Below, one piece after another: positions 1-11,248 of a DNA stretch of 64,000 nt (its first letter is position 1; each line of letters opens with the position of its first letter). The notes under the pieces are model-generated. The model did not search any database, was not told where the DNA came from, and saw only the letters and a list, made by a program, of their open reading frames with translations. The stretch comes from Laguncularia racemosa (Eukaryota; Streptophyta; Magnoliopsida; Myrtales; Combretaceae): NCBI GenBank assembly GCA_037954665.1, contig JBBMOL010000065.1, forward strand, positions 2,170,001 through 2,234,000. Direction: 5' to 3'. Position numbers and translations under genes: made by a program.

Positions 1-1244
1 TCTATCTATTGTTGCATCTAAAGGATGGTTCTTACGATAGAGGGATGTTAAGAATGCATTTTTGCATGGAGACCTTAAGGAAGATATCTATATGACTCCT
101 CCTCCAGGATTGTTTTCCACACCCTCACATGATGTTTGTAAGCTCAAACGATCTCTATATGGTTTAAAACAGGCTCCATGGGCCTGGTTTGAGAAGTTTC
201 GTAATACTCTTCTTAGCTTCTCTTTTACTCAAAGTCAGTATGATTCTTCATTATTCCTGTGCAAGACTGACAAGGGAATTGTCTTGTTGTTAGTCTATGT
301 TGATGATATTGTTATCATAGGATCTGATACTCAATTAATGTCTTAGTTACATGAGCGCCTTCAAGGTTCTTTTCATATGAAGGATTTGGGATCATTAACT
401 TATTTCTTAGGTGTTAAGGTTCACTCTTCTTCTGTTGGTATTTTTCTTCATCAACATAAATATACTGAGGAACTTATTGCTTTAGCTGGTCTCCAAGAGG
501 GACGTTCTGTTGATACTTCTTTGGAAGTGAATGTTAAATATCAACAAAATGATGGTGACTTTCTCTCTGATCCATCTCTATATCGACAACTTGTTGGAAG
601 TCTCAATTATCTGACTATTACACATCCTGATATTTCATTTGCTGTACAACAAGTTAGTCAATTTATGCAGGCACCTATACATCTTCATTTAGCAGCAGTT
701 CGCCGTATTGTTCGGTATTTAAAAGGGACTTCTCATCGTGGTTTGTTCTTTTCTGTGGAGTCTCCTATTCACTTAACCACATATAGTGATGCTAATTGGG
801 CTGGTTGTTCTGATACACGTCGCTCTATTACTGGTTGGTGTATGTTTCTTGGTAACTCTTTAATTTCTTGGAAGAGTAAGAAATAGGATTGCGTGTCTAA
901 ATCTTCTACTGAGTCCGAATATCGTGCTATGTCGTCTTATTGCTCTGAGATCATTTGGCTTCGAGGTTTGTTGGCTGAGGTTGGTTTTCCTCAACTTGGG
1001 TCTACCTCTCTTTATGTCGATAATACTAGTGCTATTTGCTAATCCTGTCTTTCATGAGCGTACGAAACATATTGAAGTGGATTGTCATTCTATTCGAGAA
1101 GCTTATGATAATGGTGTTATTTCTCTTCCTCATATATCTTTTGATCTTCAAACAGCTGATATATTTACTAAGGCTCTTTCTCGGCGGCGTCATCAGTTTC
1201 TTGTTGGCAAATTGATGCTTCTTGATCAGTCCGCATCAATTTGA
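1..1244 (+). pseudogene. Ty1/copia reverse transcriptase-RNase H fragment, broken
   Basis: This is the 3' part of a copia pol gene, entered mid-RT at the window edge. The order is RT core (KNAFLHGDLKE, LYGLKQAPWAW), the catalytic YVDD motif near 298-309, the RT connection (KDLGSLTYFLGVKV), then RNase H with YSDANWAG, the ESEYRA block and a YVDN motif. Reading frame 2 carries TAG stops at 38-40, 344-346 and 884-886. The first and third sit where the family usually has Gln, as C-to-T decay would give. A small deletion near 1036-1042 shifts the rest (NPVFHERTKHIE to the end of pol) into another frame, ending at 1244. It is therefore an inactive remnant. Its polypurine tract and LTR follow directly. 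Assignment to copia is firm from domain order and motifs; the lineage within copia is not determined. Confidence 0.93.
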
Positions 1245-1251
1245 GGGGGGA
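1243..1251 (+). other. Polypurine tract of the copia remnant
   Basis: A purine run (GAGGGGGGA) lies immediately after the pol stop, where plus-strand priming occurs in LTR elements. The 3' LTR is expected to begin at about 1252; the sequence there is TATC rather than a canonical TG start, probably by mutation. Confidence 0.75.
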
Positions 1252-1515
1252 TATCAATCGAGAATGTTTGGAAACTCAGAAACATACACGACAGGATACA
1301 TGGTCAGAAGGCACGACCGTGTATTATATCAGATAACTTCCAAAAACATACACGGCTGGATACACGGTCAGAAGCCACGGCCGTGTGTTATATTAGGTAC
1401 CTCCCAGAAACATACACGGTTGGATACACGGCTAGAAGGCATGGCCGTGTCTTGTGTCAGGTAGTTACCAGAAACATACACGGCTTGATACACGACTAGA
1501 AGGCACGGCTAAATT
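1252..1515 (+). repeat. Truncated copia 3' LTR with 64-bp minisatellite
   Basis: About three and a half copies of a unit with exact 64-bp spacing lie here. Each carries a variant of the palindrome CACGGCCGTG (at 1312, 1376, 1440 and partly 1504) and the phrase AGAAACATACACGG. The same 64-bp unit occurs in the LTR at 61607-62032, so both copia pieces belong to one family. Similarity to that LTR ends at about 1515, so the LTR is truncated. Confidence 0.85.
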
Positions 1516-2570
1516 GTGCAGTGACGTTCAAGAGTGGGATGCTAAAATCATGTCAAATTGCCCAGCGTAATCATTCGTACAAAGCATATGTTATGTGCTA
1601 ATAAAGTTATTTTAGCTCTTTACGAAAGGTCTTAACTTTTTATAGAAGGTTCAAACTCTTTTTAATAAGGTGATTTTTTTTTTAATTCTTAACTTACTTT
1701 TAAAACTATTTAATAATCATCTTAATTACACCTTTGATCTTATTTATACATAAATTACTCAACTCAATGATTTCTTTTGACACCTAATTATAATTAATAT
1801 TAACAATAAAGAATATTTTCATATTAACTACTTTATTATACTATGTAAATACCTTTTTCAAAATCTTTTTTAGGTCTTTCAACTTATATCAAGTTTTTAT
1901 CATTTAAATATCCTATTTAGCTATCTTTTGACTACTCTAATTAAAATTTTCTATTAAATTACATACTAGTGGCAAATATCACTCCTTAACCAACCTTTTT
2001 CTAAGTTTGTTTTGGGTGAGTTCAATGGTTCTAATGAAAACTCTTCCAAGAGTTAGTTGAGATTCATATAGCAAGTTACTAGTTAATGAAAATCGATGAC
2101 TTAGAGTTTATTAGGGTTCTTAGTTAGAGCTTAGGGTTAGTTATGCATAGAAATTAAAAGACTTGCATTATGCTATCGAATCAAAATTGAAAGTCAAGGA
2201 TATTTAAGAATTGTTAATTAAGCCCATTTTAGGTATATGTATACTATACTTGTCTTATGGTAGGGCAGTTCATTGTTGCACTTCCCTTAAATCATTGTTG
2301 CCTACTTCCTCTTGTTGCTAGACTCCACCTTAAATTTATCTCAGCTAGGACATTCGAGCTTCTATAGTCCCTCTCTCTTAGCCTTACTCGTCTCTACATC
2401 CTCTAAGATCACCTCTTGTTAAGTTACCCATCAGTAGGGTAGCTCATTGGAGTACTATAATTCTATTCATAATGATTTGGACTGCTCTTGTTTCAAAGCC
2501 TTAACTCACGACACAACTACCTTTCCTCTTGTAATAGTGTCCTCCACTTGGTAGCTACTCCTCCTTTCGA
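1516..2570. other. Intergenic, AT-rich, no gene recognised
   Basis: No coding frame, RNA gene or intact repeat end was recognised. The part around 2250-2570 is less AT-rich and may be old repeat DNA. Confidence 0.5.
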
Positions 2571-3121
2571 ACTTCTCCCACACGAGCCCTTTTGTCAATA
2601 AGGCTACCCCCACATTAGTTTCATTTAAATAGCATTTATACGACTCAATGTGACTAAAATGTTAGCTCTGATGAGACTTATCATGGCATGGGAGACTCTC
2701 TCCTCTTAGAGATTCGTGTAGTGCTTGACCATCTTCTATTTCATAGATTTTACTTATTTTTGGATGACGAGCTAGCCTTTTTTTCATATTTTTTACCTAG
2801 GACTATTCCATGCCTATCATTTATCAAGAGTGCCCTCAATTGGCTTTGCCACAATCCATCTTATGTTTGAGGGGGACTAATCTTTTCAACTAGTTTTAGC
2901 TTATCATGGCCATCATCAAGAGAGAGGCATCAACTCCTAACTATTTTGTTTACAGGTAGCCTAACCTTCCTTTGAAGAATACAACTCCTAGAACAAACCA
3001 CCCTATTGATGCCACTCACCACATATTAAGCCTAAGTTGGTCCTACCATGTCCACTCTATTGTCACAGATTGTGACAACTTACGTGTCGTTACCTTATAG
3101 TGTTATGTGGTAGGCTATATA
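2571..3121. repeat. Dispersed repeat R2, copy 1 (start of segmental block 1)
   Basis: Aligns by eye along its length with 57522-58058, and in reverse complement with 13550-13980. Shared landmarks are the CCCTTTTGTCAATAAGG phrase at about 2590, the GGGAGACTCTCTCC region at 2690, and a TTTGAGGGGGACTAAT purine-rich stretch near 2868. A 60-codon open frame inside it (2688-2870) has a diverged equivalent in each copy, but it resembles no protein family I know and is not called a gene. Confidence 0.75.
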
Positions 3122-4654
3122 TGTCACACCCTGAAAATCTACTAAACCGTCTCACCACACCTACCAATTAATTATAAGAGTTATTGTGGTAATAGACCCT
3201 CACAATTAGTTAGTGGATGCAAGACTTTCTAAAACAATAGTCACATGAGGAATAATGAATTAGACCATTTGAAATAAGTTAACTTATCTATATACAACCT
3301 CACTTGGTCCCATTTGTGTATTGCAATATTTGGTGGCATCTTTGTTGGCACTTTGGTTATATTTGTGACACAAAGTCTACAAGGGTATGAGTAAAAACCA
3401 CATACTCAATAAGTGGTAATGGATAAGCATTATATGTGTTAACTAAGTCAAGCATGTCTGTTTAGAGTGTAATGTAACAACTAATAGTGTCATCCACATG
3501 ACGGTGATCAGTACATCATGAGATAAGAGAAATTAAATTTATAAGGGTATGTCTAGGTTTCGAGGAGTTTGGTTTTCCCAAAAAGTAAAAAGGAAAAAAC
3601 ACCTCCCACTAAATCCGAAGTTGTGCAATGGATTAAAGGGTCCCCTTTATACTCATTTTGGACTATCCCTTTAATAACTTTTAACCTGTATTGCAACCTC
3701 CTCTCTTATTGCTTAATTTAGTAAGGTTAGAAAAAGGGATTCCTCAATCTTTACCAAGATAAGTGGTGCTTAGTAGGCATAATCAATCTCAAGTAATGTA
3801 AGAGGTGCCATGCATGACCAATTATTTAGGCTAGATATAATATTAATCAATTTTAGGGGGTGAATAAACGATGTATATTCAAGCCATGGAATAATTAATA
3901 TTCAAAAGTAACACTCAAGCACACAAAGTAGGTAGCCACAACTACTGCAAATTGTAGGAAACACATTTGCTGCATGCATATATAAAATCCATATAACATG
4001 TACAATCAAGTATAATGACTTATAATCCCTTATTAACAAAATAAAACTACCACAAGGTAGGCCACTTACTTATTTGAAGTCTTGATATGCTTTCTTGAAA
4101 ATTTCCTATAAATAGTTAAATAAGCAAATTAAGATGATGTGAAAAAGCATTAATCATTTTTCTTTATGTTGTATAATTGTCGAGGAGTGGATAGTATTTC
4201 TTAAGAAAGAGTGAATAAAATGTGGCTTGTTTAGTTATAACTTAGAGTTTTGAAAAGTTGAGTATTGTAAATATGTGATTCCTAAGATGAAAAATGGATC
4301 ATACTAGATAATAAAAAAGTTTATTGCTAAGATTAGTTTTTAAGCTGGCATCTGCAATTATCGATAGAGACATATTACGAGAACCATAGTTAGGTGATTA
4401 TCGAAATTGACCTTTTTGATGCAACATATCATTATAACATAGTGTAAATGATTCATATTTGAAGGAAAAATGAAAATTGGAAACTTTTAGAATTTTTTTA
4501 AAATAATGTTATTTTAGTTATTTTTAGTAAAAATAGGCATAAAATGCTAGATAATTGGAAAATATCTAATCAAGTGGGGACAAAAGTTCCAAAATACTTT
4601 AAATAATATAAAATATAATATGTTAAAGTATAGAACTCAAAATTAGGCCATGAC

Positions 4655-4851
4655 TAGATGTGTGTAAGTAGGTTAAACGAGTTAATTTGGTCCGACCCAC
4701 TTTAGTGTGTAGGTTAAATAGGCTAATCTATTTTGACCCATTTAATAAATGGGCTAGAATTTACTAGCCCAAGCTAGCCTATGCGAATTAGTGGGTTAAA
4801 CAGGCTAACCTACTAACTCAGCCCGTTTAACCCATTTTTATACGTTAGCTC

Positions 4852-4886
<35 letters not shown>

Positions 4887-5206
4887 CCTTCAAAGTATAA
4901 AATGAATTCATATATATATTTAAAAAATAAATTTAATGGTAAAAGCAAAACTTTGAAAAATTTTCCTTGCACTCTATTATCTGATGTCATTGCTGAGTGC
5001 CTGCTGACTACTTTTTTCTTTTTGGGTTTTTCGGTAAGCGAACCAACTTGACCTGTTACGGGTTAACCCACTTTAATTCGTGGGCTAAACGAGTCAGGCT
5101 TATTTTGGCCCACTTCTTAAATAGGTTGAAAAACTCAATTCAAACTTGTTTTAAAAATGGGTTAAACAAGTTAACCTACAAGCTTCGACCCATTTGCACA
5201 ACTCTA
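4655..5206. mobile_element. hAT-type MITE with 8-bp target duplication
   Basis: A 552-bp insertion flanked by the 8-bp direct repeat GCCATGAC (4647-4654 and 5207-5214). Its ends are imperfect inverted repeats: it begins TAGATGTGTGTAAGTAGGT, and the reverse complement of its end reads TAGAGTTGTGCAAATGGGT. The paralogous copy near 59621 reads GCCATAAC without the insert, so it is an empty site. An 8-bp duplication with TAG..GTGTGCAAA..GGT ends fits the plant hAT superfamily. The interior is rich in GGGTTAA/TTAACCC motifs and a (TA)n run and has no transposase, so it is non-autonomous. Confidence 0.85.
4854..4884. repeat. (TA)n microsatellite
   Basis: Uninterrupted TA dinucleotides inside the hAT-type MITE. 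Confidence 0.9.
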
Positions 5207-5235
5207 GCCATGACTTTGTTATATGGAATTTTATG

Positions 5236-6580
5236 TTAAACTAGCAAATTACAGAATATGGTACTAAAACTAGCAATAATTATAAAAAAAAAACTAAACA
5301 TGAAAATTAAATCTAGTAAAATTACCATAATTAAGTGAAAGTATAAGGGAATCATAATTACAACGGTGTGAAGAATGAAGACTAGAGTACTGAAACATAA
5401 AAATAGAATTGAAAACCAGCCTAAACTGCAAACCACCACCACAATAGCCACCACCACCTCCAAGAGAGTGTAGGACACCTCCTAGAAAAGGAGAAGCTCC
5501 TTGTATTAGCCCTTTGTTATGTTTGGAAGCAAACAAACATGAATGGGAATGGGTAGAGGGGGTTAAGTGGGTTTTTATAGGGGTGTTTATTGCCTGTTTA
5601 ATAATTTTTTTTAATGATTTTGTTGGTGAAAAATTCTAAAAATTTTCACATGTATCCAATGCAATTTAATAGGTATCTAGTTAAAGTTTCATGATTTTTA
5701 GACACTTGTTTGATTTTTGGTGAATTATTTGGGTTATTTTGTTACTTTTTAGATTTTTTCTAAATTTTCCCATGAACTTTCGGACTTCGTTCCCTATTTT
5801 GATGATTTCTTCAATGTTTTTATAGACCATATTTACATGTATGGTGACACATATTTAGTTGGGTAGCTATTTTTTTTTTTATGATATTATGGTTTGTTTA
5901 TGGGGTATTTTGTTGAATTTATGTATTAGATCACATTATTTTATTATTTTTCCTAATGTGATAAAAAATAATATGTGGTTATTAAGTGTTCACAGTGTCC
6001 TTATCATGTTTGATAAGCTTGAGGCATAAGTTCTTGTCAATGTCTTAATCTTGTATTTTTACTATTTATTTATCTATTTTTACTATTTACTAATTAGTAT
6101 TTTACTTTATACTATAAAATTTTAATTTTACTTTAAATTTTAAATTTTATTATAAAATTTTACTTTTACTATAACATTTTACCTTTAAGATAAATTTTTG
6201 TTTTTGGGGTTTTTTAACCTATTTTGACTATTTTTCTTAATTAATATAGGTTTCCCAATTTCTATTTAAAGTTTAGGGCTTTTAAGCTTTCTAACTATAT
6301 TGGATGGTAGAGTGGTGTTTAATTCCTTAAGATGGGCTTGATTATCTTACTAATGCAAGTAATCTTTTCTCTTGACCTAACTTTTGGTGATCTATCAAAT
6401 AAAAATTCTATAGTTTATGGTGTATCATTACATTGAATTTAGTTGTTACTATGCTAGGTTCCAACCTAGGTTCTGAGCTTGGTTTTGTATTAGCCTCTAA
6501 TTCATACGTTCTATATTGGTAGTCTTTTGCTTCTACAACCAAGGAAAAGAATGCTACAAGAAACAGATGTACAAATGAAC
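5236..6580. repeat. Segmental block 1, middle part
   Basis: Aligns with 59650-61050 of block 2; the part 6050-6580 also aligns with 15590-16115. It contains only T-rich non-coding sequence. Two overlapping reverse frames around 5236-5536 have a diverged equivalent at 59693-59947, but they show no known motif and the frames are not maintained. The block resumes at 11249 after the copia insertion. Confidence 0.75.
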
Positions 6581-6873
6581 TGATAACGATCATCACAACT
6601 CTCCATCAATTTCATCTATAGCAACAGCAATAGCGCTAAAGCATATGCAATAGCAACAGCAATATATTAGGACATCAATGGATCAGCAACACACCAAGAT
6701 AACAACGAATCAACAACAATAGATCACAACAAATTTATCCTTTCTTAACTTTGTGTAAATTTGATAAATACAATCAACAAACACTTATGTAACTAAATGT
6801 ATTTATGTGCATCAATGTTTAATGAAATATGAGACAGCTTCAATAATTACATCCGCTACTTTCAACATCTTTT
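6581..6873 (+). repeat. copia-2 5' LTR
   Basis: Begins TGATAACGATCATC and ends about ...TTCAACATCTTT, just before the primer-binding site. It matches 11013-11242, except that it keeps about 62 bp (around 6725-6795) that the 3' LTR has lost. Confidence 0.88.
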
Positions 6874-6885
6874 TAGTATCAGAGC
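6874..6885 (+). other. copia-2 primer-binding site
   Basis: TAGTATCAGAGC differs by one base from TGGTATCAGAGC, the usual plant copia site complementary to the 3' end of initiator tRNA-Met. It lies directly after the 5' LTR. Confidence 0.85.
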
Positions 6886-7012
6886 ATCCGATCCAATTAA
6901 ATCCAAACCCCACAACTAAACAAGCTGCTCTTCATTCATCATGAAATCTGAGGACACATCAACAATTATCTAAAACACCCTACAATCCACCTAACCACTC
7001 ATCATGATCACC

Positions 7013-10000
7013 ATTCACAACTCCATCAAGCTCAACACAATGAACCACCTCTCCTAGAAAACTCAAATTGAAGCCATCCTCATAGCTTACGATCTTCATA
7101 AGTTCGTTGATGGCTTACATCCACCTCCACCAACCACCATCACAGCGGATGACATCACCTCTCCCAACCCAGCCTATTATACTTGGCTTCAACAAGATAA
7201 ACTTCTGTTTGGAGCACTTGTTGGCACCCTCTCCCCCAACATTATTCCCCTCATCATGCAATCAGCTACCTCCTATCAAGCATAGCAGACCCTTGCTAAC
7301 ACTTACGCCAAGTCCACTTGATGTCACATTAAACAACTCAAAGACAACTTGAAAAACACCACTAAGGGCTCCATTCTATCACTGAATACATGAAATCAAT
7401 CAAGCTTCGTGCTGATGAACTTGCAACTCTTGGAAAACCCTTTGACCCTAAAGACTTGATTGAGAAAATCCTAGATGGCCTTGATGACAACTACTAATCA
7501 ATCATTGATGTTGTCAATGGCTGTGATTCCACCATCTCTTTAGATGAGCTCCATGAGAAACTCATCAACAAGGAACTTTCCCTCCAACATACCTCCTTGC
7601 CCACCTCTGTCTTACCAGCAATTGTGTACCTCTCCCAAGCACACTCAAACCACTAGCCTTACCGCTCTCGTGCCTTTTGACCAACTTTTACCTCTCCTCA
7701 AGGTGCCCCTATTGCCCCATTGTCCACCAGACCACCCTCAACCACAAACCCTCGCCCACTTCGACCCTTTCTTAGCAAATGTCAGTGGTGTCATGAACAA
7801 GGGTATATTATCTCCTAATGTCCTCTCTTTCGCCAATACTATCCTCAAGCGTGACCACCTTCATAGACTCCCTTATCCAATCCATCCTCTCGCCTTCTAC
7901 CCTGGCAAACAAAAGCTCACGTTACCCACACCACTTCTATAAACAACTCCTAGTTGCTAGACAATGGTGCCTCCCATCATGTCACAAAAGACCTCAACAA
8001 CCTTGCCATTCATAACTCTTATGATGGTATAGATGAAATCCTTATTGGTGATGGCTCGGGTCTCTCCATCACACACACTGGTTCCACCTCTCTTCCTACT
8101 CCCTCTTGCTCCATTAATCTTTCTAATGTTTTATGTGTTCCCTCTATGCAACCTAACCTTATTTCTATCTCTTGATTTTGCATCACCAACAATACATCCA
8201 TTGAATTCTTACCATCTTCATTTCATGTGAAGGATCTTCATACAGGGGCAATTCTCCTTTGAGGTCGAGCTAAGGATGGTATCTACATTTAGCCCTCTAC
8301 CACATCACCACTCCTTACCTTTTCAAGCGTTGTCACATCTCTCCCCACTTAGCATCACTGCCTTGGTCACCCCTCGCTGCTTATTCTCAAGCACCTCCTC
8401 TCATCTAACAACTTAGTTGTTTCCAATTTATCTAACTCACAACTCCATTGTAATTCTTGTCATTGCAATAAAAGTCACAAGTTACCATTTGCTTCCTCCA
8501 CACTTTCCACTTCTTTTCCACTTGAAGTTGTATTTACTAGTGTATAGACTTCCCCAATTACGTTTGTCAATAATTTTAAGTATTATGTAATCTTCGTAAA
8601 TCATTTTACCAAATACACATGGCTATTCCCCCTAAAATGAAAATAAGATGTTCTCACTATCTTCATGTGCTACAAGACTCTTGTGGAACATCACTTTAAT
8701 TGCTCTATCAAAACAATCTACTCTGATAATGGCAGTGAATATTAGGCCTTATCCACCTACTTAGCCACTTATGGCATCTCTTATCTTAACACTCCATTGC
8801 ATACACCGAAACACAATGGCTACTTCGAACGTCGCCACCGCCACATTGTTGAAACTAGTCTTGCCCTACTCTCTCATGCTTCCATTCCCCTCACCTACTC
8901 GAACTATGCCTTCCTCACTACCACTTATCTCATCAATCGACTTCCTATACCTACACTCAACAACATGTCTCCCTTTGCTAAACTCTTTGGTACAACCCCT
9001 CACTTCGACAAACTTGGGAGCTTTTGCTACCTATGTTATCCCTAGTTGAGACCGTACACAACTCACAAACTTGAAGCTTGATCCTCTGCTTGTGTATTGG
9101 TCGGCTACTCCTCTATTCAAAGTGCCTACCACTGTCTCCACATTCTAACCAATAGAGTCTATGTTTCTCGCCATGTCTGCTTTGTAGAGTTGATGTTACC
9201 CTTCAATATGACTCATCTTAATCACTCTTAAGTCTCCCCTGCCTCCCTCTTTAACTGGTGTTCCTTCACATTACCTCATCTTCAGTAACCCAATGAGTCC
9301 CCACTAAACTCTTCCTCGATGCCCTCTTCCTCCCTTACTGATCTTCAACTCACCTAACACTCTTTACTACCTCTACAGCCCTCTTCACCACGTGTCATTA
9401 TGAATCGCTCCAAACACAATATTCACAAACCCATCCAAAAGCTTAATCTTTTAGTAACCCTCCTACCTCCCAATCATGATCCTCGTACCATCACCCAAGC
9501 CCTGAAAGATCCTAAGTGGCACACTGCCATGTCTAAAGAGTTCAATGCTCTAATCCACAATAGCACTTGGGAACTCACGGCACCCCATCCAGCTCAAAAC
9601 ATAATTGGTTACAAGTGAATTTTTTACACTAAATTTTTACCTAATGGTTCCATTAATAGGTATAAAGTACACTTAGTTAACAAGGGTTTTCATCAACGAC
9701 CTAAAGTTGATTACACAGAGACCTTTAGCCTTGTCATCAAACTTATCACAGTCCGCTTCATCCTCAATATTGCTGTCAGTCATAGATGGTCTCTCTGGCA
9801 ACTTGATGTTAACAATGCGTTTCTTCAAGGACATCTTATAGGAGATGTCTTCATGTCTCAACCTCTCGGCTTCACCGATCCCGATCATCCTCATCATGTC
9901 TGCAAACTTCGGAAAGCCATCTATGGACTCAAATAGGCTCCTCGTGCTTGGTATCATGAACTTTGACAATACCTACTCACATACGGCTTTAAAAACTCAG

Positions 10001-10950
10001 TGGCTGACTCCTCCCTATTCATCCTCAAGTCTCATGGCACCTTACTTTATCTTCTTGTATATGTTGATGACATCATTGTTACAGGTAATGACACACCATC
10101 AATCAACAAATCCATTCATCACCTCGTGTGTCGCTTCTCCCTCAAGGACATTGGTTCTCTCCACTACTTCCTTAGTGTTGAAGTACTTCATCGTGCCGAT
10201 GGCCTCTTCCTCAATCAACCGAAGTATATTGCTGATCTCCTTTCGGTCTCACATGGCTAATGCCAAGCCTACCTTTACACCACTAGCAGTTACACCATCA
10301 CTCACCCTTCATGATGGTCCGTCCCTAACAGATCCTATTGAGTACCAACATGTCGTTAGTCGCCTCCAATATCTCTCCCTCACTCGTTCGGACATTACGT
10401 ACACTGTCAACAAGCTCTCTCAATTCATGCATCGCCCAAAAACAACACACTAGCAAGCTATTAAACAACTTCTCAGATATCTTTGTGGCACTTCAGATCA
10501 TGGTGTTACACTTCGCAACTCCTCATTCCCTAACTTACATGCATTCTGAAATGCTGACTAGGCTAGCAACAAAGATGACTACACCTCCACCAGTGCCTAC
10601 ATCATTTATCTTGGTTGCAATCCTATTTTGCTAAGAAACAACAAATAGTGGCCTACTCTTCCACTGAAGCAAAGTACCGAGCAGTTGCCACCACAATAGC
10701 TAAACTTCGTTAGATCTGCTCTCTTCTCACAGAACTATGCATTCAAGTTCCTCACCAACTGGTCATCTATTGTGATAATGTTAGCGCCATGAATCTATGG
10801 TCCAATCCAGTGTTTCACACTCATATGAAACATGTTGCACTCGACTATCACTTTGTTCGCGAACAAGTTCAAAGTGGCTCACTTTGGATATTGCACATCT
10901 CATTTTCTGATCAATTAGCTGATGCACTCACAAAATCCCTCCCTCACACT
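7013..10950 (+). pseudogene. copia-2 gag-pol pseudogene
   Basis: Multiple frames are needed to read it. Gag (UBN2-like) spans about 7013-7700, with KTQIEAIL..YDLHKFVDG and PAYYTWLQQDKLLFGAL. Protease lies near 7954-8175 with LDNGASHHVT, where DSGA or DTGA is usual, so the residue after the catalytic Asp is changed. Integrase spans about 8350-9200, with an HHCLGHP..CNSC zinc-binding remnant, YSDNGSEY near 8723 and PKHNGYFERRHRHIVE near 8805. RT spans about 9480-10260, with LDVNNAFLQGHL, a TAG in the LYGLKQAP region, and an intact LLVYVDDIIV near 10050. RNase H remnants run to about 10950 (FHTHMKHVALDYHFVREQV). Stops and shifts in every domain make it non-functional. Confidence 0.93.
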
Positions 10951-11003
10951 CAATTTCAAAACCTAAAGAACAAGATTGGACTAACTCCACCTCCATCCAT
11001 CTT

Positions 11004-11012
11004 GCAGGGGCA
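11004..11012 (+). other. copia-2 polypurine tract
   Basis: GCAGGGGCA directly precedes the TGATAACG start of the 3' LTR. Confidence 0.7.
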
Positions 11013-11242
11013 TGATAACGATCATCATAACTCTCCATCAGTTTCATCCACAGCAATAGCAACAACACCAAAGCATATGCAACAGCAATAGTAATATATC
11101 AGGACATCAACGGATCAGCAACATACCAAGATAACAATGGATCAACAACAATAGATCACAACAACTTTGTATTTATGCGCATCAATGTTGAATGAAATAT
11201 GAGACAGCTTCAACAATTACATCTGCTACCTTCAACATCTTT
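11013..11242 (+). repeat. copia-2 3' LTR, internally deleted
   Basis: Same start and end as the 5' LTR but 230 bp against about 292. The missing segment lies between short similar sequences, consistent with slippage or illegitimate recombination. Confidence 0.88.
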
Positions 11243-11248
11243 ATGAAC

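Larger units (their letters stand above)
3122..5235 (-). repeat. Gypsy-type LTR-like repeat (LTR-C), copy 1, carrying a MITE
   Basis: Starts TGTCACACCC and ends at a position equivalent to GGAATTTTACA in copy 2 (58059-59649), here mutated to ATG. The TGTCACACCC...TTTTACA ends and an internal ACTCAATAAGTGG phrase are typical of long plant gypsy LTRs. The minus orientation is inferred by analogy with the other LTRs of this window. It is longer than copy 2 mainly because of the insertion at 4655-5206. No target duplication was seen at its ends, so it may not be a simple solo LTR. Confidence 0.55.
6581..11242 (+). mobile_element. Degenerate full-length Ty1/copia element (copia-2)
   Basis: A 4.66-kb element with two LTRs (6581-6873, 11013-11242), a tRNA-Met-type primer-binding site, gag, protease, integrase, RT and RNase H in copia order, and a polypurine tract. 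It is flanked by ATGAAC (6575-6580 and 11243-11248), giving a 5- or 6-bp target duplication. Paralogous sequences near 16115 and 61050 lack the element and read straight through, which confirms the insertion point. It is old: the LTRs have diverged and the coding region holds many stops. Confidence 0.93.

Noticed and set aside
2688..2870. 60-codon frame repeated at 57640-57822 and 13784-13978
   Set aside because: Conserved only as part of repeat R2. It ends at a purine-rich stretch, has no known domain, and is more likely non-coding repeat DNA.
9673..9969. 98-codon reverse frame
   Set aside because: Antisense shadow of the copia-2 RT.
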